Below are positions 43,255 through 52,496 of a stretch of 64,000 bases of DNA, piece after piece. Below the pieces are notes generated by a model. That model saw only the letters and a list, made by a program, of their open reading frames with translations. It ran no database searches and was not told where the DNA came from. The stretch is from Chitinophagales bacterium (GTDB lineage: Bacteria > Bacteroidota > Bacteroidia > Chitinophagales > LD1). The DNA lies in the NCBI GenBank assembly GCA_026129525.1, contig JAHCHW010000002.1, forward strand, positions 62,001 through 126,000, given 5' to 3'. Position numbers and translations under genes: made by a program. Every line of letters begins with the position of its first letter. The first letter of the stretch is position 1.

Positions 43255-45483
43255 TTACCCCAACACTTTCTCCAAAGCGTTGTCGTACATATCTTTCCAT
43301 GTTCCGGCACTTCCCCAACGTTCTTTGTCAATATAAATCATCGAAGAAGTAACTATCCCTATGTTGGAAAAGTCAACATCGTGCTTGGTGAGTGTATCTA
43401 AGAAAGCATCTTCCTTATCCGGATTAACCGACACCACTACGCGGCTTTGCGCTTCGCCAAACAGGTAGGCATCTTTGCGAACATCGCTGTCGGTTTCAAT
43501 TTCAAAACCTCTTTTACCCGCCATTGCCGATTCCAGTAAGGTAATAAACAACCCTCCTTCCGAAACATCGTGGGCAGACTCTATTACCTGCGCGTTAATT
43601 AAATCGCTAACGGCAGCCTGCACTTTTACTTCGGTTGCCAAATCGAAATAGGGCGCAGGCGAATTACTTATGTTGTGGTACTTAGTAAGGTATTCCGATG
43701 AGGCAATATCTTCTTTCATTTCGCCAATCACATAAATTTTGTGTCCGGCTTTTTTGAAATCGAGCGTCATGGTCGAGTCTTTGTCTTCCACAATACCAAT
43801 CATACCAATAGTAGGGGTTGGATACACCGCTCCGCCTTCGGTGCTTTGGTTGTAGAACGAAACATTGCCACCGGTTACGGGTGTATCGAGCGCTTCGCAG
43901 GCTTTGCCCATACCTTGCACGGCATTTACAAACTGCCAGTACACTTCGGGGTTGTACGGGTTGCCAAAGTTTAAACAGTTGGTAACGGCAGAAGGGGTTC
44001 CTCCGCTGCACACAATGTTGCGCGCAGCTTCGGCAACGGCAATTTGCCCGCCCTGCTGTGGGTCGGCCCATACATAGCGCGAGTTGCAGTCAACCGAAAC
44101 GGCTAACAGTTTATTGCTGCCATCCAAACGTACTACCGCAGCATCGCTGGGGCGGTTGGTTGAGGTATTTACAATGCCCACCATAGAGTCGTATTGCTCA
44201 TATACCCATTTTTTGCTCGCAATGTTTAATTGCTGCACCAGTGTTTTGGCTACTTCTTTTAAATCTTCGGGTTGCTCAACCGTATCAATACTGAATTTTT
44301 TGTTCTCGCTGTAGTAAGCAGGCTCTTTGTATTCGCGCTCATAAACCGGAGCGCCACCGCCCAACACCAACGATTCGGCAGGTACTTTTGCCACCAACTC
44401 GTTGTTCATGTAGTATTCCAAAATGCCGGTATCGGTTACTTCGCCAATAATGGCGCAATGCAAATCCCACTTATCAAATACCTTTTCTACTTCGGCTTCT
44501 TTTCCTTTCTCCACAATAATCAGCATACGCTCCTGCGATTCGGAAAGCAGTATTTCCCACGGCTTCATGTTTTGCTGGCGCGTAGGCACTTTATCTAACC
44601 ACACTTTCATACCGCTTTTTCCCTTGGCACTCATTTCGGACGTAGAGCAGGTAATACCCGCAGCGCCCATATCCTGCATACCTACTACCGCACCGGTTTT
44701 AATAACTTCAAGTGTGGCTTCAAGCAACAACTTTTCCTGAAAAGGATCGCCTACCTGCACGGCAGGTAAGTCTTTGGCACTATCCTCAGTAATATCTTTC
44801 GAAGCAAAAGCAGCACCGTGTATGCCATCCTTGCCGGTAGCAGAGCCAACAATGTAAACCGGATTGCCTGCTCCTTTCGAAATAGCAGAAACCGTTTCGT
44901 TGGTTTTTACAATGCCTACACTCATAGCATTCACCAGCGGATTGGTTTGGTAAACCGGCTCAAAGTACACTTCGCCTGCTACTGTAGGTACACCAAAACA
45001 GTTGCCGTAATCGCCAATGCCTTTTACTACGCCTTTCAACAAATACTTAGTGCGGTCGTTTTCCAAATCGCCAAAACGAAGCGAGTTAAGAGCACAAATA
45101 GGGCGAGCACCCATGGTAAAAATATCGCGGTGAATACCACCTACTCCGGTTGCAGCTCCCTGATACGGCTCTAATGCCGATGGGTGATTGTGCGATTCGA
45201 TTTTGAACGCACAGCCCAGTCCATCGCCTAAGTCAACCAGTCCTGCGTTTTCTTCTCCGGCTTCCACCAACAAGTGTTTGCCCTTGCGCGGAAGTGTTTT
45301 CAACCACTTAATAGAGTTTTTATAGCTGCAATGCTCGCTCCACATTACGGCATACACGCTCAACTCGTTAAAGTTGGGGGTGCGCCCCAGTATCTCTTTT
45401 ATCTTTTCAAATTCTTCGGCTAATAGCCCTAACTGTTTTGCCTGTTCGAGGGTGGCGGGTTCTAAGTGCGATGCTGTGCTCAT
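43255..45483 (-). CDS. purL: Phosphoribosylformylglycinamidine synthase subunit PurL
   Basis: A 742-residue small-type PurL. It catalyses ATP-dependent conversion of FGAR to FGAM in purine synthesis, using ammonia from PurQ and the PurS bridge. The family motifs are clear: WSEHCSYKNS near 47, ESHNHPSALEPYQGAATGVGG near 94, MQDMGAAGITCSTSEMS near 265 and HDVSEGGLF near 635. PurQ and PurS are not in this window. A Bacteroidota-type promoter lies just upstream at 45516. Confidence 0.97.
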   Translation of the reverse strand: MSTASHLEPATLEQAKQLGLLAEEFEKIKEILGRTPNFNELSVYAVMWSEHCSYKNSIKWLKTLPRKGKHLLVEAGEENAGLVDLGDGLGCAFKIESHNHPSALEPYQGAATGVGGIHRDIFTMGARPICALNSLRFGDLENDRTKYLLKGVVKGIGDYGNCFGVPTVAGEVYFEPVYQTNPLVNAMSVGIVKTNETVSAISKGAGNPVYIVGSATGKDGIHGAAFASKDITEDSAKDLPAVQVGDPFQEKLLLEATLEVIKTGAVVGMQDMGAAGITCSTSEMSAKGKSGMKVWLDKVPTRQQNMKPWEILLSESQERMLIIVEKGKEAEVEKVFDKWDLHCAIIGEVTDTGILEYYMNNELVAKVPAESLVLGGGAPVYEREYKEPAYYSENKKFSIDTVEQPEDLKEVAKTLVQQLNIASKKWVYEQYDSMVGIVNTSTNRPSDAAVVRLDGSNKLLAVSVDCNSRYVWADPQQGGQIAVAEAARNIVCSGGTPSAVTNCLNFGNPYNPEVYWQFVNAVQGMGKACEALDTPVTGGNVSFYNQSTEGGAVYPTPTIGMIGIVEDKDSTMTLDFKKAGHKIYVIGEMKEDIASSEYLTKYHNISNSPAPYFDLATEVKVQAAVSDLINAQVIESAHDVSEGGLFITLLESAMAGKRGFEIETDSDVRKDAYLFGEAQSRVVVSVNPDKEDAFLDTLTKHDVDFSNIGIVTSSMIYIDKERWGSAGTWKDMYDNALEKVLG

Positions 45484-45515
45484 GTATTCGGGTAGCTTGT
45501 TTTTTTTAAGAAGCC

Positions 45516-45545
45516 CAAAAATAGTTTTAATCGCCTTTTGCGAAA
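45516..45545 (-). promoter_or_regulatory. Putative purL promoter
   Basis: On the minus strand, TTTC (45545-45542), 18 bases, then TATATTTG-like TATTTTTG (45523-45516), an exact TAnnTTTG. It lies about 33 bases before the purL ATG. The -33 element matches 3 of 4 positions. Confidence 0.4.
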
Positions 45546-45584
45546 GTTAGCAAATAGTGAAGTGTTGAAAAGAAAGTAAAAACA

Positions 45585-46781
45585 TTAGCGGTTTAACTCC
45601 CTGCCGAAATAAAAAACCAACAACCCCGTAGCTGCCGCAAACGAAAGCGTAGCCGCCAATCCCGCACCACTCATTACATACTGCGGAATAAGAAAAGCGC
45701 TGCTCACCATCAGCACCACTACACCTGCCAGATTGGACAGCAGCAGCGGTTTGTAATTTCCTGTGCCGAAATAATAACTGCCTAGTACATGCCACACGCT
45801 ATACACCCAAATGCCCGGATACAAAAACCGCACACTGTGTTTTACATCGCTGAAACCTTTGCCAAACACATACACATACACTTCGTTGGGCACCAACCAT
45901 ATTAGCAGCAAAGCAGCACCACAAGCAATAAAACTGATTTGCGCCAAACGAATGGTGCGTGTTTTTTCCTTCTCAATTTCTGTGGTGTTGGAAGTGGAAA
46001 CATAATGCACCGTTGCCATGCTGCGCGGAATTAGCCACACCGATTCGAGAATAGAAATGCCGATGGAGTAAATACCCAAATACTTATTTCCCTGCTGCAA
46101 ACCCAACTGAAAAAAGTAGTAGCGCAGGTTGAGCAGTTGCAGTATTTCCACCAACTGATACATAAAACCGTGTTGAAAAAGTTTTACCAGTTCGGCAGTA
46201 ACTTCCGATAGCGAAACCTGCAAACGCCCCACATAGTTTCGAATGTAAACGCCACTAAAAATTCCGGCAATGGCATAAGCCGCCAGCGAAGCATAGATGT
46301 AGGCATTTACATCGTGTACATCCAACACATAAAAACAAAGCAACACCCCTGCGGTTTGCAGCGCCAGGGGCAACAGCGAAATAAAATTCGACTTGTTTAT
46401 TTCTTTCTTAGCCAGCAACACCGTTTGGTGAATACCCGCCAGCGAAGAAAGCAACCCTATTGCCGCCACCGGCACTGCCATTGATACGGGAAAGGTCGGA
46501 AACCAATAGAGGAATGCCAGCGCCACCAACGAAACAAGCACCGACCACAAATAAGCCGGCACCAATAGTTTTTCGATACTGCTCCGCGGCACTACATACA
46601 CCAGCACCGGACCGCCCAACACATTGCTGAAAAACAATACAAACCACACGGTGGTAATCAGCAGAGTTACTTCGCCTTTTACTTCGGGCCCGGCATGGCG
46701 GGCTATTACCAACGCAATTAAAAAATTGAGGAAGGTGGAAGCTGCACGCGCAAAAAGGGTGTTTACTATTTGCCCTTTCAA
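45585..46781 (-). CDS. Oligosaccharide flippase family (Wzx/MATE-like) protein
   Basis: A 398-residue membrane protein with 11-12 predicted helices and the usual N-terminal pattern of polysaccharide exporters (an Arg/Ala-rich first helix, then VIARHAGPEVKGEVTL). It resembles Wzx-type flippases that move undecaprenyl-linked oligosaccharides across the inner membrane. The start is a TTG at 46781. No ATG exists in frame before the stop at 46814. It diverges from the polytopic membrane protein at 46840, about 58 bases apart, and both may serve one glycan pathway. The substrate is unknown. Confidence 0.75.
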   Translation of the reverse strand: MKGQIVNTLFARAASTFLNFLIALVIARHAGPEVKGEVTLLITTVWFVLFFSNVLGGPVLVYVVPRSSIEKLLVPAYLWSVLVSLVALAFLYWFPTFPVSMAVPVAAIGLLSSLAGIHQTVLLAKKEINKSNFISLLPLALQTAGVLLCFYVLDVHDVNAYIYASLAAYAIAGIFSGVYIRNYVGRLQVSLSEVTAELVKLFQHGFMYQLVEILQLLNLRYYFFQLGLQQGNKYLGIYSIGISILESVWLIPRSMATVHYVSTSNTTEIEKEKTRTIRLAQISFIACGAALLLIWLVPNEVYVYVFGKGFSDVKHSVRFLYPGIWVYSVWHVLGSYYFGTGNYKPLLLSNLAGVVVLMVSSAFLIPQYVMSGAGLAATLSFAAATGLLVFYFGRELNR

Positions 46782-46839
46782 TGGAAATGTTTGCCGACAA
46801 ATTAAGAACCTTTAAAAGATTTTCGGACTTTCGGGCGTA

Positions 46840-48156
46840 ATGCTTTTTTTACTTCACACTTTTCTGTTTATCGCATTCTTTGCAGGCGCGCTGTGGGGCA
46901 TTGCCAAGTGGCAGTTCTTCAACATAGAAGGCACTAAGCGCGAACACCTGCTTGCCTTTTTTGTATTGAAAGTAGCAGCAGGCATTGCACTTATTGCTGT
47001 TTACACTTATTACTACACCGACCAGTCAAGGGCAGATGTGTACCGCTACTTTAACGACAGTGTTATCATTTCAAAGTTGCTGTTTGAAAAACCGTTGGTG
47101 TGGCTGAAAATTATGAGCGGCATAGGAATTAATGAAGAAGAAACATTCGAATACTTAAAACAAACGCTCTATTTCTCGCACCCGCAGCACGATTGGGTAA
47201 CCGACAACACGTTTATCATCCGTATTCATGTGCTGCTTAATTATCTGTCCTTCTCCAATATTTACATCAATAACTTGTTGCTCAACTTTGCCTCGTTTGC
47301 GGGCTTAACAGCCGCGCTGAAAGCCTTGAAAGATTATTTTCCCGAAAACCCGCGGGTGTTGTATTTGCCTTTGTTTCTTATTCCTTCGGTGGTGTTCTGG
47401 AGTTCCGGACCTTTAAAAGAGCAACTGTTGTTTTCCTTCGCAGGTTTCTATTTGCTTGCCCTCAACAAAGGTTTGTTCGGCAAAAGAATTTTCGATTTTT
47501 TGTTTGCCGCCATTCTGCTCCTGTGCATGTTGTATGTAAAGCCGATGGTAGCAGTGCTGTTGCCGGTTTGTTCGGCTTTTCTTCCGGTGTTTAACCTGTA
47601 CGATACTAAACGTTTGATTGCAGTAGGATTGATTGCGGTGTTAGCTTCGGCATTGGTGGTTTCTATGGACTGGCACTACAAAGCCTGCGATGTACTCATA
47701 AACAAACGCAACGAATTTATACGCCTCGGCTTGCAGGAGCAGGTAGGCAGTTATTTCGACACAAAACTGATTAACGGAAGTTGCAAACAGTTGCTGGCGT
47801 TTGTTCCGAATGCCATTGCGAACGCTATGTTGCGCCCGTACTTGTGGGAAGGCGGCAATGTATTTCAATTGTTGTTTGCTTTGGAAAACACGGTATTGGT
47901 GCTGCTCGTAGTTTATCTGCTTGTCCGTTTTTTTCAAATGCCTGAGGCTAAGGAAAAACGTCTGCTGTTTGTGTTTTGCCTTTCGTTTGCTTTACTGAAT
48001 TACTTAGCGGTAGGGCTTACTGTGCCTATTATGGGAGCTATTGTGCACTACCGGGTTATAGCTTCTCCGTTTTTGTTGTTGGCAGTGTTGTGTTGGTGCA
48101 ATATTTCTCAACTCAAGTATTCCCGAAATCTGATGAAGGGCTTTACAATGGCTTAA
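46840..48156 (+). CDS. Polytopic membrane protein, possibly glycan-related
   Basis: A 438-residue protein with about ten hydrophobic helices. The segment YYYTDQSRADVYRYFNDS after the second helix and the phrase FWSSGPLKEQLLFSFAG near 190 resemble loops of EpsG/Wzy-like polymerases and of other Bacteroidota membrane proteins encoded beside flippases. There is no decisive motif. Divergent transcription from a flippase gene supports a role in surface polysaccharide, as inference only. It ends before a 330-base intergenic region rich in short palindromes. Confidence 0.55.
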   Translation: MLFLLHTFLFIAFFAGALWGIAKWQFFNIEGTKREHLLAFFVLKVAAGIALIAVYTYYYTDQSRADVYRYFNDSVIISKLLFEKPLVWLKIMSGIGINEEETFEYLKQTLYFSHPQHDWVTDNTFIIRIHVLLNYLSFSNIYINNLLLNFASFAGLTAALKALKDYFPENPRVLYLPLFLIPSVVFWSSGPLKEQLLFSFAGFYLLALNKGLFGKRIFDFLFAAILLLCMLYVKPMVAVLLPVCSAFLPVFNLYDTKRLIAVGLIAVLASALVVSMDWHYKACDVLINKRNEFIRLGLQEQVGSYFDTKLINGSCKQLLAFVPNAIANAMLRPYLWEGGNVFQLLFALENTVLVLLVVYLLVRFFQMPEAKEKRLLFVFCLSFALLNYLAVGLTVPIMGAIVHYRVIASPFLLLAVLCWCNISQLKYSRNLMKGFTMA

Positions 48157-48488
48157 ACAACTTATTCCTGTACCCCCTATGAGAATTTGAATAGTAAAGA
48201 AATTTTGAATTCGCCATGTTTTTAAAAAAAGCAAACAAATTGAGGCTGTATGATACCTTCGGCATCATCAAATTTTGTTCACTGAAAAACTATAACCCTA
48301 TCATCACTTCGTGATGAAACCTGCATGAATCCGAAGGATTCACATGTTTATAAATAGCAAACCACATTAAAACCGAATCCGAAGGATTCGCACAAATTAT
48401 TTTCGGGAACACTCCCACTCACCCTAAAACAAAAACCCCGATAAACTTACCGGGGCTTTCGTTTTAATAACCGTTCTTTTAATCCGCG
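48157..48488. repeat. Intergenic region with a cluster of four trinucleotide-loop palindromes
   Basis: Four short hairpins share a TTC or GAA loop: TGATACC-TTC-GGCATCA (48251-48267, one mismatch), TCATCAC-TTC-GTGATGA (48301-48317), GAATCC-GAA-GGATTC (48327-48341) and CGAATCC-GAA-GGATTCG (48374-48390). The last two are copies of the same element. No gene is seen here. The degP terminator occupies 48431-48459. Confidence 0.65.
48431..48459 (-). terminator. Rho-independent terminator after degP
   Basis: On the minus strand, CCCCG...CGGGG with a loop of about 10 bases (partly pairing) is followed by TTTTTG. It lies about 30 bases after the degP stop. Confidence 0.7.
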
Positions 48489-49991
48489 TTACATTCTGAA
48501 CGCGTACAAATAACTCATCGGCTTGTTGGGGTAAATTCCTTCTACCAACACCTTGCCCGATTTGTTTTTCAGGATGTTTACAAAATCCTGCGCGTTGTTC
48601 ACCGGCTCGTCATCAATCTGCGTAATAATGAATCCTTTTCGTATATCGGTAAACTCGCTCAGCTTTCCTTGCTTCACTTCTGCCACTTTAACTCCACCGC
48701 TTAAGCCCAAGCTTTTTAGTTCCGATGCAGTAAGATCTTCCACTTTTACTCCGAGTGCATCCAACACGTCTCTGTCGTTATCTACAGTAGCAGTGGTGTT
48801 GTACTTGTTTTTCAGAACAATGGTGGCGCTGCTTTTCTTTCCATCGCGTATGTATTCTACTGTTAAGTTATCACCGGGGCGGTACTTGGCTACCTGCTCC
48901 TGCAATTCGGGCGATGAGTTCACCGAAATGCCGTTGATTTTTGTAATCACATCCTTACTCTTCAGTCCGGCTTCTTCGGCTGCCGATCCTTTGTTCACAT
49001 TATCAATATACACTCCGTAAGGTTTATCAAAACCGAGTTTCGAAGCGGTTTCGCCATCCATAGTGCGAATGGTAACTCCCAAAAATCCGCGTTGGGTTAC
49101 ACCGAATTGCTTCAGGTCAACAATCACTTTCTTTACAATGTTGGAAGGTACGGCAAACGAATAGCCTGCATACGAACCTGTGGGCGAAGCAATAGCGGTG
49201 TTAATGCCCACCAATTCTCCGTTTACATTTACCAACGCGCCACCGCTGTTGCCGGGGTTCACTGCCGCATCGGTTTGTATAAACGATTCAATAGCGGTAT
49301 TAGAACCTTGCGTTACTTTATCGCCAAGTATGTTTATGTTTCTTCCTTTCGCGCTTATAATACCTGCCGTTACGGTTGAAGCCAAATTAAAAGGATTACC
49401 CACTGCCAACACCCATTCACCCACCAATGCCGAATCGGAATTGGCAAACGTAACTGCCGGCAAACCGGTTTCTTCAATTTTTAAAACGGCAAGGTCGGTG
49501 TCCTTATCCTTTCCCACCACTTTGGCTTTGTAAGTTTTGTTGTTGTTCAACACTACTTCTATTTCATCGGCATCTTTTACTACGTGATTATTGGTAACAA
49601 TGTATCCGTCTTCCGAAACTATTACGCCCGAACCGGTAGCTACCTGCGGCTGACTGTTGTACGGATTTGGACCGTGGAAGAAGTAATAAAACTCATCGCC
49701 AAACAACCCTTTAAAAGGGTCGTACCCTCCGCGGTTAGACGTTGGCTTTTGCGGTTTGGTGGTTGACTTTATGTGCACAACCGTAGGCGTAGCTGCCGAA
49801 GCCGCATAGCGGAAGTCAATAGGCTGTGTGCTGCCGCTTACCGATGTATAGCCTGCAAGTTTAGCCGGGGTGGATTGTTCTACAATTTTTACCTGCTGTT
49901 TGTTCCAGCCCAACTGATTGTAAACACCAATGGCTGCAAATGCGCTGATGAATGCAACAAGCGCGGTGAAGATTGTTTTTCGGAGTGCCAT
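48489..49991 (-). CDS. degP: Periplasmic serine endoprotease DegP/HtrA
   Basis: A 500-residue Do-family protease/chaperone. An N-terminal hydrophobic segment (about 5-25) acts as a signal peptide or anchor. The trypsin-like domain carries the triad His136 (TNNHVV), Asp166 (DTDLAVLK) and Ser249 (NPGNSGGAL). Two PDZ domains follow (about 290-385, with GFLGVTI, and about 405-490). A Gly/Tyr-rich linker with FYYFFHGP lies before the protease domain. It degrades or refolds misfolded envelope proteins. It has its own promoter (50033) and terminator. Confidence 0.95.
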   Translation of the reverse strand: MALRKTIFTALVAFISAFAAIGVYNQLGWNKQQVKIVEQSTPAKLAGYTSVSGSTQPIDFRYAASAATPTVVHIKSTTKPQKPTSNRGGYDPFKGLFGDEFYYFFHGPNPYNSQPQVATGSGVIVSEDGYIVTNNHVVKDADEIEVVLNNNKTYKAKVVGKDKDTDLAVLKIEETGLPAVTFANSDSALVGEWVLAVGNPFNLASTVTAGIISAKGRNINILGDKVTQGSNTAIESFIQTDAAVNPGNSGGALVNVNGELVGINTAIASPTGSYAGYSFAVPSNIVKKVIVDLKQFGVTQRGFLGVTIRTMDGETASKLGFDKPYGVYIDNVNKGSAAEEAGLKSKDVITKINGISVNSSPELQEQVAKYRPGDNLTVEYIRDGKKSSATIVLKNKYNTTATVDNDRDVLDALGVKVEDLTASELKSLGLSGGVKVAEVKQGKLSEFTDIRKGFIITQIDDEPVNNAQDFVNILKNKSGKVLVEGIYPNKPMSYLYAFRM

Positions 49992-50032
49992 ATTGTTTAA
50001 TTTTTAGTTTTGCTCAATAACGGTTGTGTCAA

Positions 50033-50065
50033 CAAATTTATTTCATTGAAAACGTTTTTTGCAAC
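50033..50065 (-). promoter_or_regulatory. Putative degP promoter
   Basis: On the minus strand, GTTG (50065-50062), 21 bases, then TAAATTTG (50040-50033), an exact TAnnTTTG box. It lies about 41 bases before the degP ATG. The -33 element is 3 of 4. Confidence 0.45.
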
Positions 50066-50106
50066 CGTAGTTTTCACCTCTTAACCTGTTTTAACAGCGA
50101 ACTTTA

Positions 50107-50889
50107 ATGACCGTTAAATTCCATAAGTATCAAGGCACCGGCAACGACTTTGTTATGATTGATAACCGTGGCGGAAGTTTAACCCGGCAGCATACCGAAC
50201 TGGTAAAAAAACTTTGCGACAGGCGCTTTGGCATTGGTGCCGATGGCTTGATTTTGTTGCAGGATGTTAGCGGCTACGATTTTGAAATGGTGTACTTTAA
50301 CAGCGATGGAAACGAAAGCACCATGTGCGGAAACGGTGGGCGCTGCCTCATAAAATTCGCGAACCATTTAGGCGTAATTTTAGATACCTGCCGCTTTTTA
50401 GCCATTGACGGTCCGCACGATGGCGAGGTGCTGCCCGATGGAACAGTTTCGCTGAAGATGAAAGATGTAGAGGAGATTGAAAACATCCATAACGATTTTG
50501 TGCTCAACACCGGCTCTCCGCATTATGTGAGTTTTGTAAATGGGGTACAACAGCTTGATGTGTTTAACGAAGCCCGAAAAATTCGTTACTCACCTCGGTT
50601 CGAAAAAGAAGGCATTAACGTAAATTTTGTAGAGAAGCTCAGCGACCGCGAAATTTTTGTGCGCACGTACGAACGTGGCGTGGAAGCCGAAACGCTTTCG
50701 TGCGGAACGGGCGTGGTAGCATCCTCGCTGGCGTTTGCTGCTACTAACGGGCAGTTGCTCAAACATGTTTATGTAAACACTCCGGGCGGAAATCTGGAAG
50801 TTACGTTTGAAAACAACGGACGCAGCTACAAAAACATTTACCTGAAAGGACCTGCCGAAAGAGTTTTTGAGGGGGAATTGGAAGTGTAA
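50107..50889 (+). CDS. dapF: Diaminopimelate epimerase
   Basis: A 260-residue DapF, which interconverts LL- and meso-diaminopimelate for lysine and peptidoglycan synthesis without a cofactor. The two active-site cysteines are Cys74 (STMCGNGGRC) and Cys199 (LSCGTGVV). The start FHKYQGTGNDFVMID is typical. It diverges from degP and is followed after 95 bases by corA, which has its own promoter. Confidence 0.97.
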   Translation: MTVKFHKYQGTGNDFVMIDNRGGSLTRQHTELVKKLCDRRFGIGADGLILLQDVSGYDFEMVYFNSDGNESTMCGNGGRCLIKFANHLGVILDTCRFLAIDGPHDGEVLPDGTVSLKMKDVEEIENIHNDFVLNTGSPHYVSFVNGVQQLDVFNEARKIRYSPRFEKEGINVNFVEKLSDREIFVRTYERGVEAETLSCGTGVVASSLAFAATNGQLLKHVYVNTPGGNLEVTFENNGRSYKNIYLKGPAERVFEGELEV

Positions 50890-50920
50890 ATCCCCTACCC
50901 TACTTTTTTCATTTTCCTGT

Positions 50921-50950
50921 TTTGGTGTTTTGATTATAGGGTTAAATTTG
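50921..50950 (+). promoter_or_regulatory. Promoter of corA
   Basis: TTTG (50921-50924), 18 bases, then TAAATTTG (50943-50950): a full match to the Bacteroidota promoter. The predicted start near 50957 leaves a leader of about 28 bases before the ATG at 50985. Confidence 0.65.
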
Positions 50951-50984
50951 CGCGCCTTTAAAAAATTGCATTCAACAATGGACG

Positions 50985-51926
50985 ATGGTAGTTTACCTGA
51001 AACGAGAAAACGGCAAGCTGAAAAAACTAACGGCTCCCGAGCCGGGCTGTTGGATTCACGTGTACGGTCCGTTCGGTAACGAAGCTACCCAAAAGCTGAG
51101 CGAGCAACTTTCCATTGACATTGACTTTATTACCGACTCCCTTGATATTGACGAGCGTTCGCGCTACGAAACCGAAGAAGGCAAAGACTTAATTGTATTG
51201 CGTACACCGGTCGAAAACGAAGGCATATCTGACCTCGAAGCGCTTTATCTCACTATTCCCATCGGTATTATCCGAACACCCGATTATGTGGTAACCATCA
51301 GCGCGTACAATAATCCTGTGGTGGAGTACTTTATGCAAACACCACCGAAAACTTTCGACCCTGCCAATCAGGAAAAATTCATTCTCTCGCTGTTCGAAAA
51401 AAATGTGCTAAAGTATTCAGAGTTTTTGCGGCAGATAAACAACAAGCGCTACGCGTTTGAAAAAGCACTGTATCATTCCTCGCGCAACGAAGACCTTTTT
51501 AAACTGCTAAACATTCAAAAGAGCTTAGTGTATTTTGTTACCAGCCTGCGCTCTAACGATTTGTTACTGCTGAAAATTCAACGCAGCAATTTCTTGCGTT
51601 TACAGGAAGATGATTTGGATATGCTGCGCGATTTGGTGGTGGATAACCAACAGGCGCTTGAAATGAGCGAAATGTATTCCAACATTTTGAACGGCACTAT
51701 GGATGCTTTCGCCTCTATTATTTCCAACAACCTGAACGAAGTGATGAAACGACTCACTTCGGTAACCATTATCCTAACGGTTCCTATGCTTATTGCCAGT
51801 TTGTATGGCATGAACGTGCAACTGCCCGTGCAGGATAATCCTTATGCTTTTATTATTGTGTTCAGCATTTGCATTCTTTGCTCGGTGCTAATTTCCATTT
51901 ACTTTATCCGCAGGCGCTGGTTTTAG
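50985..51926 (+). CDS. corA: CorA-family magnesium/divalent cation transporter
   Basis: A 313-residue CorA. A cytosolic alpha/beta domain and long stalk helices precede two C-terminal transmembrane helices. The signature YGMN lies at the end of the first helix (about 283), followed by the short external loop VQLPVQDNPYAF. It forms a pentameric channel for Mg2+ and sometimes Co2+ or Ni2+. The ATG at 50985 follows a full promoter. An ATG at 50978 is out of frame. The stop abuts the stop of the convergent acyltransferase gene. Confidence 0.93.
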   Translation: MVVYLKRENGKLKKLTAPEPGCWIHVYGPFGNEATQKLSEQLSIDIDFITDSLDIDERSRYETEEGKDLIVLRTPVENEGISDLEALYLTIPIGIIRTPDYVVTISAYNNPVVEYFMQTPPKTFDPANQEKFILSLFEKNVLKYSEFLRQINNKRYAFEKALYHSSRNEDLFKLLNIQKSLVYFVTSLRSNDLLLLKIQRSNFLRLQEDDLDMLRDLVVDNQQALEMSEMYSNILNGTMDAFASIISNNLNEVMKRLTSVTIILTVPMLIASLYGMNVQLPVQDNPYAFIIVFSICILCSVLISIYFIRRRWF

Positions 51927-52466
51927 CTACAACACGCCCAGTTCGGGGTGCCTGCCTTTTTTATCGCGGTAAAATTTTTTGATTTCTTCAATGTCCTTGT
52001 CATAATCACCGGTGGGATAAAAAGTTGGACCAATACCAACTGTTTTTCGTGCAAAATCAATATAGCAAAGCACAATAGGAACCTTAGCGCCCATAGCAAT
52101 ATAATAGAAACCTTTTCGCCACTCTGCCACATATTGCCGCGTACCTTCGGGTGCTAAGGCGAGAATAAATTTTTCGTTCTTGTTAAACATATCAACCGCT
52201 TGTGCCACTACGTTGTGGTGAGCAAACCTATCAACCGGAATGCCACCTAATGCACGAAACAGAAAACCAAATGGTGAGTCGAAAATTTCCTTTTTACCGA
52301 AGTAAACAAAGTCAACCTGCAACAGATATTTACCCAACATGCCGTAGAAAAAATCCCATGCGCTGGTATGCGGAGCGGCAATTGCCACAAACTTGTTGAT
52401 GGGCGGAACAGCGCCTTCTACTTTCCAGCCGAGCAACCAAAAAATAAATTTTGCAACAACACGCAT
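51927..52466 (-). CDS. PlsC-like lysophospholipid acyltransferase
   Basis: A 179-residue member of the 1-acylglycerol-3-phosphate acyltransferase superfamily. The catalytic HxxxxD box is His33...Asp38 (APHTSAWD). The second motif lies near FGKKEIF, the third is GGIPVDR, and the APEGTR motif lies at 105-110. It is shorter than classic PlsC (about 240) and lacks strong membrane helices except near the N-terminus. It transfers acyl chains to a lysolipid, and the acceptor is unknown. It follows proS by 30 bases and may share its transcript. Confidence 0.85.
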   Translation of the reverse strand: MRVVAKFIFWLLGWKVEGAVPPINKFVAIAAPHTSAWDFFYGMLGKYLLQVDFVYFGKKEIFDSPFGFLFRALGGIPVDRFAHHNVVAQAVDMFNKNEKFILALAPEGTRQYVAEWRKGFYYIAMGAKVPIVLCYIDFARKTVGIGPTFYPTGDYDKDIEEIKKFYRDKKGRHPELGVL

Positions 52467-52496
52467 AATGCAAGGCTAAGGTAAGCTATTGCTGCT

